DNA of 64,000 bases from a virus. Below are positions 1 to 9,716 of this stretch, piece by piece. Every line of letters starts with the position of its first letter. Position 1 is the stretch's first letter. The DNA is taken from positions 101,115 to 165,114 of the IMG/VR virus record IMGVR_UViG_3300032316_000329, one strand, 5' to 3'. A program made the translations under genes and the position numbers. The notes beneath the pieces are model-generated. The model was given only the letters and a program-made list of their open reading frames with translations. It made no database searches and was not told the origin of the DNA.

Positions 1-1
1 T

Positions 2-499
2 AATACATTCACCAGTGCTACATATGCCACTATAACAAATGCGGCCGCATCCTTTACAGTTGCTAATGCGGCATTTAATAAAGCAAATACCGGTGGACTT
101 TCCGTCAATACAGAAACATCATCATCTTCAACATATTATCCATTATTTACATCAAATACAACCGGAACTATCGCATATGCTAATATTTCTAATAGTGGTT
201 TATATTTTGTTCCATCAACCGGAACACTGTCAGCAACGGTGTTTAACTCATTATCTGATATAACAGTTAAAGAAAACATTTCACCAATCAATAACGCACT
301 AGACATTGTTGATAAAATGCAAGGTGTAGGATTTACATGGAAGAAAACCGGTCGTCCATCATTCGGTGTTATTGCTCAGGAACTAGAAAAGGTCGCGCCA
401 GAATTGGTAGATCAGGTAGATGGACTAAAAACAGTTAACTATGATGCGATCATTGCGTTCCTTATTGAAGCAATTAAAGAATTAAAAAATAAAGAATGA
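2..499 (+). CDS. Tail fibre/structural protein, C-terminal part, with S74 chaperone domain (partial)
   Basis: The reading frame is open from base 2, so only the last 165 residues are present and the true start lies to the left. The first ~80 residues are Ser/Thr/Asn/Ala-rich, as in a beta-structured fibre shaft. The last ~85 begin SDITVKENI and contain GVIAQELEKVAPELV and a terminal helix FLIEAIKELKNK, the hallmarks of the peptidase S74 intramolecular chaperone. In that family the domain trimerises the fibre and then cuts itself off at the Ser of the SD motif. It lies just before the terminase genes. Which fibre or host receptor is involved cannot be told from this fragment. Confidence 0.85.
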   Translation, partial: NTFTSATYATITNAAASFTVANAAFNKANTGGLSVNTETSSSSTYYPLFTSNTTGTIAYANISNSGLYFVPSTGTLSATVFNSLSDITVKENISPINNALDIVDKMQGVGFTWKKTGRPSFGVIAQELEKVAPELVDQVDGLKTVNYDAIIAFLIEAIKELKNKE

Positions 500-514
500 T
501 AAAGGTGTTATACT

Positions 515-997
515 ATGGGCGTTGAAAAAAATCTATCAGATGCTTTGGGCATAGACCACGAAACACCTCCTGCTGAACCACGGCAGGAGGTTATTCCATA
601 TGAAGAACCTGAAACTCCTATTAATACAATGCAGGATCAAGAGGATGATTATCGTCTAGCAAGAAGGGTTCTTAGAAATCTTATCACCAAAGGTAATGAT
701 GCGATTGAAGAAATTAGCCAGATTGCTAGACAGAATGAAAGTGCTAGAGGTTATGAGGTTGTTTCTACATTAATTAAAACGGTGGCAGATACGACTAAGG
801 ACCTATATAATGTTCAGAAGATGACAAAGGACTTAAAAGGTCCTGATCCTGACAGTGATCCACGTAAGAAAAGTGCGGACGCTGGCAATATCAACGTAGA
901 ACAAGCCGTATTCGTCGGTTCTGCGGCTGAATTGTTGGATGCTATTAAAAAGAAAAAAGAGCAAGATGGCCCGGACTCCTTACACATATCAGAATAA
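515..997 (+). CDS. 16: Terminase small subunit, gp16-like
   Basis: 160 residues, close to T4 gp16 (164). The N-terminus is acidic and Pro-rich; a predicted helical core follows (residues ~45-110, with LARRVLRNLITKGNDAI), as expected for the DNA-recognising ring of the packaging motor. It ends inside the start of the large terminase subunit, so the two are translationally linked. The ATG follows an AAAGGTG ribosome site. The call rests on length, composition and its place directly before gp17. Confidence 0.85.
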   Translation: MGVEKNLSDALGIDHETPPAEPRQEVIPYEEPETPINTMQDQEDDYRLARRVLRNLITKGNDAIEEISQIARQNESARGYEVVSTLIKTVADTTKDLYNVQKMTKDLKGPDPDSDPRKKSADAGNINVEQAVFVGSAAELLDAIKKKKEQDGPDSLHISE

Positions 998-2642
998 TCC
1001 TAACCTCCCTAACGAACAGTATAGGCACGCCTTTACTCAACATGAACTTGATGAATATATCAAGTGTGAGTCCGACCCAGTTTACTTTTCCACAAAGTAT
1101 ATCAAGATTGTTAACGTTGACCACGGTCTAATGCCTTTCAAGATGTGGGACTTTCAAAAAGATATGCTTTCAAAGTTTCATGAGAATAGATTTAGTATTT
1201 GCAAACTACCACGACAGGTCGGTAAGTCTACCACATCGGTAGCATATATTTTACATCAAGTTCTATTCAATAAAGATATGATGATTGCCATCCTTGCTAA
1301 CCGTGCGCCTACGGCCCGTGAGTTATTACAGAAACTAAAACTAGCATTTGAATACTTACCTATGTTTCTTAAACAAGGTATCAAAGAGTGGAACAAGGGT
1401 TCTATCTTTCTTGCTAATGGTTCTAGAGTTCTAGCAGATTCCACCTCAGGCAGTTCCGTCCGTGGTTTCTCATTTAACATTATCTTTCTTGACGAGTTTG
1501 CGTTCGTACCTAATAACATTGCCGAAGAGTTCTTTAACTCAACCTATCCTACCATTTCATCTGGTAAAACTTCCAAGGTCATTATCGTTTCTACACCAAA
1601 CGGTATGAACCTATTCTACCGAATGTGGACAAAGGCCGTTGAAAAGTTAAGTGACTATGTGCCTATTGAAATCCACTGGTCTATGGTACCCGGCAGAGAC
1701 GCAGCATGGGCAGAAGAAACTATCCGTAACACTAGTCAAAGACAATTTGACCAAGAGTTTGGTTGTGAGTTCCTAGGTTCATCTAATACACTTATTGCTG
1801 GTTCTAAACTGGCATCATTGGCCATTAAGAATCCTATACAAAGTCAAGATTGCCTAGACATATACGATTTACCACAACCTAAACACACCTATGTAATGTG
1901 TGTAGATGTGGCCGAGGGACAAGGACTAGATTACTCTACATTCTCCATCTTTGACGTTACAGAAATACCATATAGGCAGGTTGCTAAATACCGTAACAAC
2001 GAAATTAGTCCAATGCTTTTTCCGGCAGTCATATACTCGGCTGCTATGAGATATAACGAAGCATTTGTCCTTGTGGAAATTAACTCTATCGGATTACAGG
2101 TAGCAGACATTCTACACTTTGAGTTGAACTATGAGAACCTTCTAAAGTTCCAGATAAAAGGTAAACAAGGTATTCAGGCTTCTGGCGGTTTTGCTGCCGG
2201 TAAAAACAGACTTGCATTTGGTTTGAAGATTAGTCCTCAGACTAAAATGATTGGGTGTTCTAACCTAAAAACATTGATTGAGTCCGATAAACTTATTGTC
2301 AATGATGAACATACAATTTCGGAACTATATTCTTTCTCGGCTGATAAGAAATCTTTTAGGGCCGAAGAAGGTAGTAACGACGACCTTGCAATGACATTGG
2401 TTCATTTTGGTTGGCTTACTGCACAAAAACTATTTAAAGAAACCGTATCTAATGACATTAGGTTCGTTTTGCAATCCGAGCAAGCATATTTGCAAGATGT
2501 GGAAAATGTACCTTTTGGTTTTATTGATGACGGGTTAAATGAAACAGTGGAAAAAGATGCCAATGGTGACTTATGGAGTCGTGATAGAGAACAATTATAT
2601 CCATTTGACGATTTCAACTATAGTTGGAACAGTCGCCTATAA
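966..2642 (+). CDS. 17: Terminase large subunit, gp17-like
   Basis: ATPase-nuclease that pumps DNA into the prohead. With the start at 966 (MARTPYTY) it has 558 residues, against 610 in T4. An in-frame ATG at 939 would add nine Lys/Arg-rich residues; 966 is preferred because an AAGAG site sits just before it. Visible motifs are Walker A PRQVGKST (residues 82-89), Walker B IIFLDE (172-177), the coupling motif STPNG (~209-213), and the RNase H-fold nuclease start VDVAEG (~313-318) with its metal-binding Asp. It overlaps gp16 by 32 bases. Confidence 0.95.
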   Translation: MARTPYTYQNNPNLPNEQYRHAFTQHELDEYIKCESDPVYFSTKYIKIVNVDHGLMPFKMWDFQKDMLSKFHENRFSICKLPRQVGKSTTSVAYILHQVLFNKDMMIAILANRAPTARELLQKLKLAFEYLPMFLKQGIKEWNKGSIFLANGSRVLADSTSGSSVRGFSFNIIFLDEFAFVPNNIAEEFFNSTYPTISSGKTSKVIIVSTPNGMNLFYRMWTKAVEKLSDYVPIEIHWSMVPGRDAAWAEETIRNTSQRQFDQEFGCEFLGSSNTLIAGSKLASLAIKNPIQSQDCLDIYDLPQPKHTYVMCVDVAEGQGLDYSTFSIFDVTEIPYRQVAKYRNNEISPMLFPAVIYSAAMRYNEAFVLVEINSIGLQVADILHFELNYENLLKFQIKGKQGIQASGGFAAGKNRLAFGLKISPQTKMIGCSNLKTLIESDKLIVNDEHTISELYSFSADKKSFRAEEGSNDDLAMTLVHFGWLTAQKLFKETVSNDIRFVLQSEQAYLQDVENVPFGFIDDGLNETVEKDANGDLWSRDREQLYPFDDFNYSWNSRL

Positions 2643-2661
2643 TTCTGAAAATCAACAAAAC

Positions 2662-2669
2662 AATAAATA
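2662..2669 (+). promoter_or_regulatory. Putative late promoter (AATAAATA) before gp18
   Basis: AATAAATA matches the T4-like late promoter type (TATAAATA) and lies 50 bases before the sheath gene. The expected start of transcription, about 7 bases downstream, coincides with the first base of an inverted repeat at 2676-2699. Confidence 0.55.
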
Positions 2670-2675
2670 AAGGTA

Positions 2676-2699
2676 TTGGAATACTTTACACCATTCCAA
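2676..2699 (+). other. Leader stem-loop of the gp18 transcript
   Basis: TTGGAAT (2676-2682) pairs with ATTCCAA (2693-2699) across a 10-base loop. It starts where a late transcript from 2662-2669 would begin, so it may be a 5'-terminal hairpin. Confidence 0.45.
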
Positions 2700-2718
2700 C
2701 CTATAAAAGGAGTAAAAG

Positions 2719-4425
2719 ATGGCATATCAACTTTCACCAGGTGTGACATGGTCCGAAATAGATTTGACGACCGTTGTTCCCGCCGTTGCTACTACTGAAG
2801 GAGGTTTTGCCGGAGATTTTGATTGGGGTCCTGTTAATGAGATTAAGACCGTTGCCAATGAAGTAGAACTTGTTCGTTATTTTGGTAAACCAAGTGCTAA
2901 TACCTTCAAATCATTTTTCACCGCTGCAAACTTTCTAAATTATGGACAGAACTTACGCCTAATTCGTTCTGCCAATACAACCGTTGCTAAAAACGCTACA
3001 AACGGTACAGCACTACTTATTAGGAATAAAGATCAGTATGAAGTAGAGTATATGGATCTTTCTGCCGCAAATACAGCAGGTATGTTTGCAGCACGTTATG
3101 CAGGCGATCTAGGAAATAGCATTAGAGTTTCGCTTTGGGCTTCTTCTAATTCCATAGCATTTAATAGCTGGACATATGCAGAAGAATTTCCAGGTGCTAC
3201 AGCAACATCAAACTTTACTGGTACAAGAGGTGGTGCTAATGACGAAATGCATATCATCGTAGTTGACGTTGATGGTAGAATTTCTGGTTACGCTAACACC
3301 GTTCTAGAAAAATTTGCCTATGTATCTAAAGCATTTGATGCAAAGAACGATGATGGTTCTTCTAATTACTGGGTAAATATTATTTCTGATAAGTCAGAAT
3401 ACATTTATGCCATGAATCCTGCACAGAACACCACTACACAGGTTGTAGAAACTACAACTTGGGGTTCAACTGCCGCAAATACTACATTTGCTCAGACATC
3501 AAATGAATATACAGCAAGACTAGCAGGAGGTTCAGTTGCAGCACCAACCGATGCTGATCTATCTAGATCCTATGATCTATTTGTTAATTCTGAAGATGTT
3601 GATGTTTCCTTAATTATGACCGGTGCTGCTTCTCAGACAGTTTCCGAATATATTATCAATAACATCGCAGAAGTTCGTAAAGATTGTGTTGTATTCATTT
3701 CACCACTTTACGCCGATGCTGTTAATAACGATGGCGGTGAGGTTACCGATATTGTTGCTTATCGTAACGATTTCCCATCTTCATCTTATGCTGTTCTAGA
3801 TTCAGCATGGAAGAAACAGTTTGATAAATATAACAATGTTTATCGTTGGATTCCTTTCAATGGCGACATTGCCGGTCTTTGTGCCCGCACAGACTTTGAT
3901 CGTGATCCATGGTGGTCACCAGCTGGTCTAAATCGTGGTATTATCAAGAATGTTACAAAACTTTCTTGGAATCCATCAAAAGCTGAAAGAGACGATCTTT
4001 ATAAGAATGGTATTAACCCGATTGTTCAGTTTGCTGGCGAAGGCACAGTCCTTTACGGTGATAAGACAATGCTTGCTAAACCGTCTGCGTTTGATCGTAT
4101 TAATGTCCGTCGTCTTTTTATTGTCCTTGAAAAGGCAATTTCAAGAGCGGCAAAATACTCACTCTTTGAGTTCAACGATGAATTTACAAGAGCGCAGTTT
4201 ATAGCCCTAGTTGAACCTTTCCTGCGTGATGTCAAGGGCCGTCGTGGTATCTATGACTTCAAGGTTGTTTGTGACGAAACAAACAACACACCAGAGGTCA
4301 TCGACAGAAACGAATTTGTCGGAGACATTTACATTAAGCCAGCCCGTGCCATTAACTTTATTCAGCTTAATTTCGTGGCTGTTAGAACTGGTGTTGCCTT
4401 CTCCGAAGTTGTTGGCAAATTTTAA
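2719..4425 (+). CDS. 18: Contractile tail sheath protein gp18
   Basis: 568 residues (T4 gp18 is 659). The opening LSPGVTWSEID and the following GGFAGDFDWGPVNE stretch are typical of T4-like sheath proteins. The C-terminal part holds the conserved sheath domain, including DRDPWWSPAGLNRG and ending in INFIQLNFVAVRTG. Six-fold rings of this protein contract to drive the tube through the cell envelope. Start ATG follows AAAAGGAG. The next gene is the tail tube, the usual T4 order. Confidence 0.95.
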   Translation: MAYQLSPGVTWSEIDLTTVVPAVATTEGGFAGDFDWGPVNEIKTVANEVELVRYFGKPSANTFKSFFTAANFLNYGQNLRLIRSANTTVAKNATNGTALLIRNKDQYEVEYMDLSAANTAGMFAARYAGDLGNSIRVSLWASSNSIAFNSWTYAEEFPGATATSNFTGTRGGANDEMHIIVVDVDGRISGYANTVLEKFAYVSKAFDAKNDDGSSNYWVNIISDKSEYIYAMNPAQNTTTQVVETTTWGSTAANTTFAQTSNEYTARLAGGSVAAPTDADLSRSYDLFVNSEDVDVSLIMTGAASQTVSEYIINNIAEVRKDCVVFISPLYADAVNNDGGEVTDIVAYRNDFPSSSYAVLDSAWKKQFDKYNNVYRWIPFNGDIAGLCARTDFDRDPWWSPAGLNRGIIKNVTKLSWNPSKAERDDLYKNGINPIVQFAGEGTVLYGDKTMLAKPSAFDRINVRRLFIVLEKAISRAAKYSLFEFNDEFTRAQFIALVEPFLRDVKGRRGIYDFKVVCDETNNTPEVIDRNEFVGDIYIKPARAINFIQLNFVAVRTGVAFSEVVGKF

Positions 4426-4431
4426 TAAATA
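4424..4431 (+). promoter_or_regulatory. Putative late promoter (AATAAATA) before gp19
   Basis: AATAAATA overlaps the gp18 stop codon and lies 22 bases before the gp19 ATG. The predicted leader would be short and carry the GGAG site. Confidence 0.45.
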
Positions 4432-4452
4432 GAAACAAAGGAGAAATCACAA

Positions 4453-5022
4453 ATGGCATTTAATGTTCAACAGTTTAGATCAAGTCTCGTTAATGACGGT
4501 GCAAGAGCCGCCCTTTTTGAGGTGATTATGACTTTACCTCCAACAATTGGAATTGGTGCTGCATTAGACCAAGAAGTTCGCTTCAAGGCTCGCGCGACAT
4601 CACTACCAGGTGATTCAGTTTCTTCAATCTCCGTCAATTACTTTGGTCGTGAGATTAAGGTTGCTGGTACTAGAACATTCCCAGATTGGTCAATCACAGT
4701 TATCAATGACGAGAACTTTAGAATCCGTAACAATCTAGAAATCTGGATGTCCGGTCTAAATTCACATGTTGGTAACCTACGTTCACCAAATCTTGTCAAT
4801 AATGCACAATATCAGACCGATGCTTGGGTTAATCAGTATGCCAAGAGCGGTCAGATCATTAAGCAATACAAGATTGTTGGACTATTTCCAACTGATGTTG
4901 CGCCGATCGATCTAGATTGGGCATCAGGTGACCAGATCGAGGAGTTTTCAGTAACCTGGGCATATCAGTGGTGGGAGTCACTATTCCCAGTAGTCACAAC
5001 CGACTCGGTTGGTGCTATCTAA
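4453..5022 (+). CDS. 19: Tail tube protein gp19
   Basis: 189 residues (T4 gp19: 163). It begins FNVQQFRSSL and has the tube-protein pattern of RFKARATSLPG, YFGREIKVAG and FPDWSITVINDENFRIRN. It assembles the inner tube through which DNA leaves. It follows the sheath gene and precedes the portal gene, as in T4. The ribosome site AAAGGAG is strong. Confidence 0.95.
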   Translation: MAFNVQQFRSSLVNDGARAALFEVIMTLPPTIGIGAALDQEVRFKARATSLPGDSVSSISVNYFGREIKVAGTRTFPDWSITVINDENFRIRNNLEIWMSGLNSHVGNLRSPNLVNNAQYQTDAWVNQYAKSGQIIKQYKIVGLFPTDVAPIDLDWASGDQIEEFSVTWAYQWWESLFPVVTTDSVGAI

Positions 5023-5025
5023 ATA
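5019..5025 (+). promoter_or_regulatory. Putative late promoter (CTAAATA) before gp20
   Basis: CTAAATA overlaps the gp19 stop and precedes the GTG start of gp20 by about 60 bases. It is followed at the expected +1 by a long perfect hairpin. Confidence 0.6.
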
Positions 5026-5033
5026 CCTCTATA

Positions 5034-5061
5034 ATACCGTGGGGAGAAATCCCCACGGTAT
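5034..5061 (+). other. 12-bp perfect stem-loop with GAAA loop, gp20 leader
   Basis: ATACCGTGGGGA (5034-5045) pairs perfectly with 5050-5061 across a GAAA tetraloop. No T-run follows (next bases CTAATAAAA), so it is a poor intrinsic terminator. Its position at the +1 of the 5019-5025 promoter suggests a protective 5' hairpin; an RNA-processing site or weak terminator for gp19 is the alternative. Confidence 0.6.
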
Positions 5062-5082
5062 CTAATAAAAAGGACAGTCATA

Positions 5083-6903
5083 GTGAAATTATTTGGTTTT
5101 CAAATTGGTGGTGATGATACTGACAAAAAAAAGCAGCAAGAACAGGATGTAAAGAATAAATCATTCACGCTACCTCAAAACGAGGATGGCGCTGTTACCG
5201 TTGCTGGTGCTGGTTATTATGGTACATATGTTGACCTTGACGGTACCTTCCGTAACGAAACTCAATTAATCACCAAGTATAGAGAAATGGCCATTCAACC
5301 AGAATTGGAAACGGCTATTGATGAAATTGTTAATGAAGCCATTGTTCATGAAGATGATGGACAGTCGGTTGAGATTAATACAGACAAAACTAAACTACCA
5401 GAAAATATTAAGAAAAGAATACAAGACGAATTTGAGTATATTCTAAAACTACTCAACTTTGGTAATATGGGCCATTAAATTCTTAGAAGATGGTATATTG
5501 ATGGCCGTCTATTCTATCATATCGTTATTGACGAAACTAATCCAAATAACGGTATCATAGAGTTGAAGTATATCGATCCTCGTCGTATTAGAAAGATCCG
5601 CGAAATCCAAAAGATGAAGGACCCTAATACAGGTATTGAATTAATCAAAAGACATATAGAGTATTACCTTTATAATGAAAAAGGTATGATCGGTGCTGGT
5701 ACCAATCTTGGTGCTAAGATTGCCGTTGACTCTATCGTAAATGTCAATTCAGGCATCATGGATCCAAAACAGACTATGGTGCTATCTTATATTCACAAGG
5801 CAATTAAACCACTTAATAACCTACGCATGATTGAAGATGCCACGGTTATCTACCGTCTCTCCAGAGCACCAGAACGCCGTATCTTTTATATTGATGTTGG
5901 TAATATGCCTACCATTAAAGCGGAACAATATGTCCGTGATATTATGGTCAAGTATCGTAACAAGTTGGTTTATAACTCCGATACTGGTGAAATCAAGGAT
6001 GACCGTAAACATCTATCTATGCTTGAGGATTTTTGGTTACCACGTCGTGAAGGTTCTAAGGGAACCGAAATCTCTACACTACAAGGTGCTATGAACCTTG
6101 GTGAATTAGAAGATGTTAAGTATTTTGAAAAGAAACTAATGAAGGCCCTTGGTATTCCTATGTCTCGCCTTGAACAGAACCAGGGTTTCTCACTAGGTCG
6201 TACCACTGAGATTAGCAGAGATGAAATCAAGTTTAATAAATTTATTGAGCGTCTCCGTAATAAATTTGCCACTCTCTTTGACGACCTTCTTCGTGTTCAA
6301 CTTGTAATGAAACGCATTTGTACCGAAGAAGAATGGAAAGAGTTCAAAGAAGATATTTGGTATGACTATAAGAAAGATAATAATTTTGATGAAATGAAAG
6401 AAGCCGAACTATTAAATGTTCGTGTTGATACACTCGCTAAGTTGGACCCTTTTGTTGGTAAGTATTTCAGTATTGAATGGGTTCGTAAGAATGTTCTACA
6501 ACAGACCGATGAAGATATAGAAGAAATCAACGGTCAGATAGAACAAGAGGGTGCCGTTATTGCTCAACAGCAACAGCAACAAATGATTGCCCAGCAACAA
6601 GCCGATGCCCAAGCACAACAAGATAATATGGAACTACAGGCACAGCAACAGTTTAATCAAGCCGCTATTCAAGATAAAATTCAAAAAACATTTGGTAATG
6701 ATGAAAAAGAAATAGTCAATAAAGACCATGAACAGTCTGTGTTGGATAAGAAGATTGAATTGGAAAGACTTAAATCTAAAAAGACAATTAAAGAGGCCAG
6801 AAATCTTGGTCTAACATATATTGGTAATAACCAATACGCTAATAATGAAGGACAAGTCACTCATTTAGCACAAAATGGTTATCTAGTTGAAATAACTAAA
6901 TAA
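5083..6903 (+). CDS. 20: Portal vertex protein gp20, interrupted by an in-frame TAA
   Basis: Read through, this frame gives about 605 residues (T4 gp20: 524). Family landmarks are present on both sides of the stop: the N-terminal part (YREMAIQPELETAIDEIVNEA) and the central RRWYIDGRLFYHIVID ... YIDPRRIRKIREI. Codon 132 (5476-5478) is TAA, in the same frame, between NMGH and ILRRWY, where homologues continue without a break. A single GAA-to-TAA change would explain it. The C-terminus is Gln-rich (QQQQQ tracts near residue 495), then a charged helix. Start is GTG after AAAAGGA. The gene may be broken, read through, or the base may be a sequencing/assembly error; the phage could not assemble heads without this protein. 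Confidence 0.85.
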
Positions 6904-6913
6904 GGATTAGGTT

Positions 6914-8410
6914 TTGGCAAAAGGTCTTAAAAGTGTTTCTACACTATCAGCAAAAGAGATTGCCGAAAAACACGGTTTATCTCTTGCTTATATCGCAAAG
7001 CAAATTGTTAAAGGTGTAAAGGTAGAGAAAGAACACACCAAGTCAACCAGAGAGGCAAATGAAATTGCCCGTGATCATCTTGGTGAGAGACCTGATTACT
7101 ATATTAAACTAGATAAAATGGAAAAGACTAAAGTTATTAATGAACTAGGTGAGTATGATAATAAAGGTGGTTCACCAGTAGTTGGTGACTTGACGGGTTC
7201 ATCTAGAAAAGTTTCTAAAGTAGATGAAGGTAAAAGATTAGACAAGGCAAAAAAAGCGGTTATGGCAGGAGTTACTGCTGCTAATATGTATACCTTGGCA
7301 GATGTTGCTGGAAGAGCAACGGAGGGCGGACATGGTTCACCTAAAGGGGATATTGTTAGAGCCGCAACAGCATTACCAGGTGCCGCAGGATGGGGTGCTA
7401 CTGCCGTCCATTATGGTAAAAAAGGTTATGATGCTGCAAAAGAAGTATTAAAGAAAAAGAAATCTTCTATGGAAGAAGAAACCGTTAAAGAAGATTTGCG
7501 TAAATGGTTTAGAGAAAAATGGGTTCGCTACGACACAAAAGGAAACATAAAAGGTCCTTGTGCGAGAGAAGAAGGTGAAGGTAAACCAAAATGCAGACCA
7601 CTTGCAAGTGCCAGAGCAATGAGTAAAGATGAAAGAGCGAAATCCGCAAGACGAAAAAGAAGGGAAGACCCAGTGGCAGATAGACCAGGAAAAGGTGGTA
7701 AACCTATTATGGTTAATACCAACGAAGAAACACTTTTAGAAAAAAATGTTCCTACAAATCCTGAGTTGTGGGCTAGAGCAAAGTCCCAAGCAAAAGCAAA
7801 GTTTGATGTTTATCCTTCTGCTTATGCTAATGGTTGGGCTTCCAAATGGTATAAATCAAAAGGTGGTGGATGGAAATCTGCTGCTAATGAATCAGTTGAT
7901 GAAGCGTGTTGGGATAATTATAAACAAGAGGGTATGAAGAAAAAAGGCAATAAGATGGTACCTAATTGTGTACCAGTTGAAGAACAAGGTCAGGTAATGT
8001 CAAGATATACCGAAAGACCAACTTACGAAAGTAGAACTACAAAAGGTGATACATTTGGTCAGTCTATTGAACGTGGAATTTATGAAAAGCAAATTGATGA
8101 AATCTCCGCAGAGTTAGTCGGCAAGGTTTCTAATGCTCGTTTCTGGAGAGGCGAAGTACCATCTAAGACACTGGCCCGTGCCATAAATAAAAAGTTTATT
8201 GAATCTGGTAAGAAAAAAGATGTTAAAAAACAAACAGTAAAAGAGGAAACAATGGATACCAAAGAACAAATCCACGAAGCAATCGGAAATATTATGGAAG
8301 AGAATCTCCATGAAATGAAAGAAAACTTCCTTGCTGTTCTACAAGAAAAGGCTATTGAGAAACTTGAAGAACGCAAGAAAGAAATCGCAGCAAATTATTT
8401 CGGTCAGTAA
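6914..8410 (+). CDS. Prohead/virion-associated protein with DUF5661-like N-terminus
   Basis: 498 residues from a TTG start after AAGGATTAG. Residues ~8-75 (VEKEHTKS ... DHLGERPDYYIKL) resemble the DUF5661 helical domain of phage and bacterial proteins. Further blocks are a Gly/Ala segment, a CAREEGEGKPKCRPL block, VYPSAYANGWASKWY (~300) and CWDNYKQEGMKKKG (~330); these recur in virion proteins of marine and freshwater T4-like phages. It sits between portal and protease, where T4 keeps prohead core genes. The patchwork, Lys-rich, low-complexity make-up fits an internal core or packaged protein. No enzymatic role is visible. Confidence 0.6.
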   Translation: MAKGLKSVSTLSAKEIAEKHGLSLAYIAKQIVKGVKVEKEHTKSTREANEIARDHLGERPDYYIKLDKMEKTKVINELGEYDNKGGSPVVGDLTGSSRKVSKVDEGKRLDKAKKAVMAGVTAANMYTLADVAGRATEGGHGSPKGDIVRAATALPGAAGWGATAVHYGKKGYDAAKEVLKKKKSSMEEETVKEDLRKWFREKWVRYDTKGNIKGPCAREEGEGKPKCRPLASARAMSKDERAKSARRKRREDPVADRPGKGGKPIMVNTNEETLLEKNVPTNPELWARAKSQAKAKFDVYPSAYANGWASKWYKSKGGGWKSAANESVDEACWDNYKQEGMKKKGNKMVPNCVPVEEQGQVMSRYTERPTYESRTTKGDTFGQSIERGIYEKQIDEISAELVGKVSNARFWRGEVPSKTLARAINKKFIESGKKKDVKKQTVKEETMDTKEQIHEAIGNIMEENLHEMKENFLAVLQEKAIEKLEERKKEIAANYFGQ

Positions 8411-8419
8411 GGAGATACG

Positions 8420-9712
8420 ATGAAAACGATCAAGCAGATTCGTGAAGAATACGATGCTAACTTTTTAGATCAGGTAGAATATCTACCTGGTGAAATCGTG
8501 CTTGACGAGGCAAAGATATCTCCAAAATATACTGTGCCATCTTCTAGAGAAATGCCTGTTATGCTTATCTTTAGAAGAATTACTTACCGAACATACCCAA
8601 ATAAACAAACCGTAGCACTATACTATTCCAAGTTAGTTGATAAGTATCTTTCTATCCCATTTGGTCCAGGCGGTAATCTAAATCTTTCCGAAGCACAAGT
8701 TGTAGAAGGTAAGATGTTAGATGCTATTAAGGGCGGAGCAAAAGGAGCATTATCTGGTGCTTTAAAAGGTGCTGCGATAGGTAATGTAGCACATCTTCCT
8801 GGATCGGCCGCAGGTGCGGTTGTCGGTGGTGCTATTGGTGCTTATAAAGGTGCTAAAAAAGCATTACGAAACGAAGAAGAGATTGATGAAGATTGGCAGT
8901 CAGTAAACCGTAAAGATAAGACCGATGGTCTATCTCAAAAGGCAGTTAATGCTTACCGTAGAGAGAACCCAGGTTCTAAATTGCAAACTGCCGTTACAGA
9001 AAAGAATCCATCTGGTAAAAGAGCATCCCGCCGTAAATCATTCTGTTCGCGTATGGGTGGAATGAAAAAGAGATTAACATCTGCTAAAACAGCAAGAGAT
9101 CCAGATTCAAGAATTAATAAGGCACTACGCCGTTGGAACTGTGAAGAAGATTTCCAGATAAAGTTATATGAACTTCGTGTGCAACAAGACGAAGGTGTTA
9201 TGTGGGATACATTATCTGGTGCTGCCAAAGGAGCATTTGCAGGACGTGCTGGAGGAATACCAGGTATGGCGGCTGGTGCATTAGCAGGTGGTGCTGCCAG
9301 TTATTTAAAAAGCAAACTACAACAGAAACCGGAAGACAGTGAAAAACCCGAATCAGCGGAAACCGGAAGAAAATCTGGAGAAAAAATTAGACCAGTTTCT
9401 GGTCCAAAAACATATAGTTCATTTAGTAAAAAACCTGAAGGTTCACCTATCACAAAAGAAAAAGAACGTCAACGTGTGATGAGTATGAAAGAAAATAAAA
9501 TTTCTGACATACAGAAGATGATTAGAGAAGGTATTGATTCTATAGACCTTCCCATTAATGGAAGGCAAGTTACACTAAATACCTCTATGGCAAAAAGAAT
9601 ACTTGAAGTTTACGACTCGGTCAATACCAAAAACAAAAAGATTGTAGAAGGTATGTTAAATGATGACCTAGAGTCCTTCAAGAAACTATTAAACTTTTCA
9701 ATAAAGGCATAA
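8420..9712 (+). CDS. Prohead/virion-associated protein, DUF6321-like with two glycine-zipper segments
   Basis: 430 residues. Two Gly/Ala-rich segments (residues ~105-150 and ~262-295, with GGAKGALSGALKGAA and GMAAGALAGGAASY) have GxxxG spacing typical of glycine zippers. Between them lies a conserved block, AYRRENPGSKLQTAVT then RRKSFCSRMGGMKKRLTS and RRWNCEE, which I recall as DUF6321. It overlaps nothing and follows the previous gene by 9 bases in the gp20-gp21 interval. Membrane-active or core-scaffold roles are both possible; the glycine zippers could help DNA or protein ejection. Confidence 0.55.
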   Translation: MKTIKQIREEYDANFLDQVEYLPGEIVLDEAKISPKYTVPSSREMPVMLIFRRITYRTYPNKQTVALYYSKLVDKYLSIPFGPGGNLNLSEAQVVEGKMLDAIKGGAKGALSGALKGAAIGNVAHLPGSAAGAVVGGAIGAYKGAKKALRNEEEIDEDWQSVNRKDKTDGLSQKAVNAYRRENPGSKLQTAVTEKNPSGKRASRRKSFCSRMGGMKKRLTSAKTARDPDSRINKALRRWNCEEDFQIKLYELRVQQDEGVMWDTLSGAAKGAFAGRAGGIPGMAAGALAGGAASYLKSKLQQKPEDSEKPESAETGRKSGEKIRPVSGPKTYSSFSKKPEGSPITKEKERQRVMSMKENKISDIQKMIREGIDSIDLPINGRQVTLNTSMAKRILEVYDSVNTKNKKIVEGMLNDDLESFKKLLNFSIKA

Positions 9713-9716
9713 GTAA

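Noticed and set aside
5034-5061. Standard rho-independent terminator after gp19
   Set aside because: The stem is strong but no T-run follows, and the late promoter lies just before it, so a leader hairpin is preferred.
5083-6903. Stop-codon reassignment or a suppressor tRNA explaining the portal TAA
   Set aside because: TAA, TAG and TGA all end other intact genes here. None of the five tRNAs has an anticodon that reads TAA.
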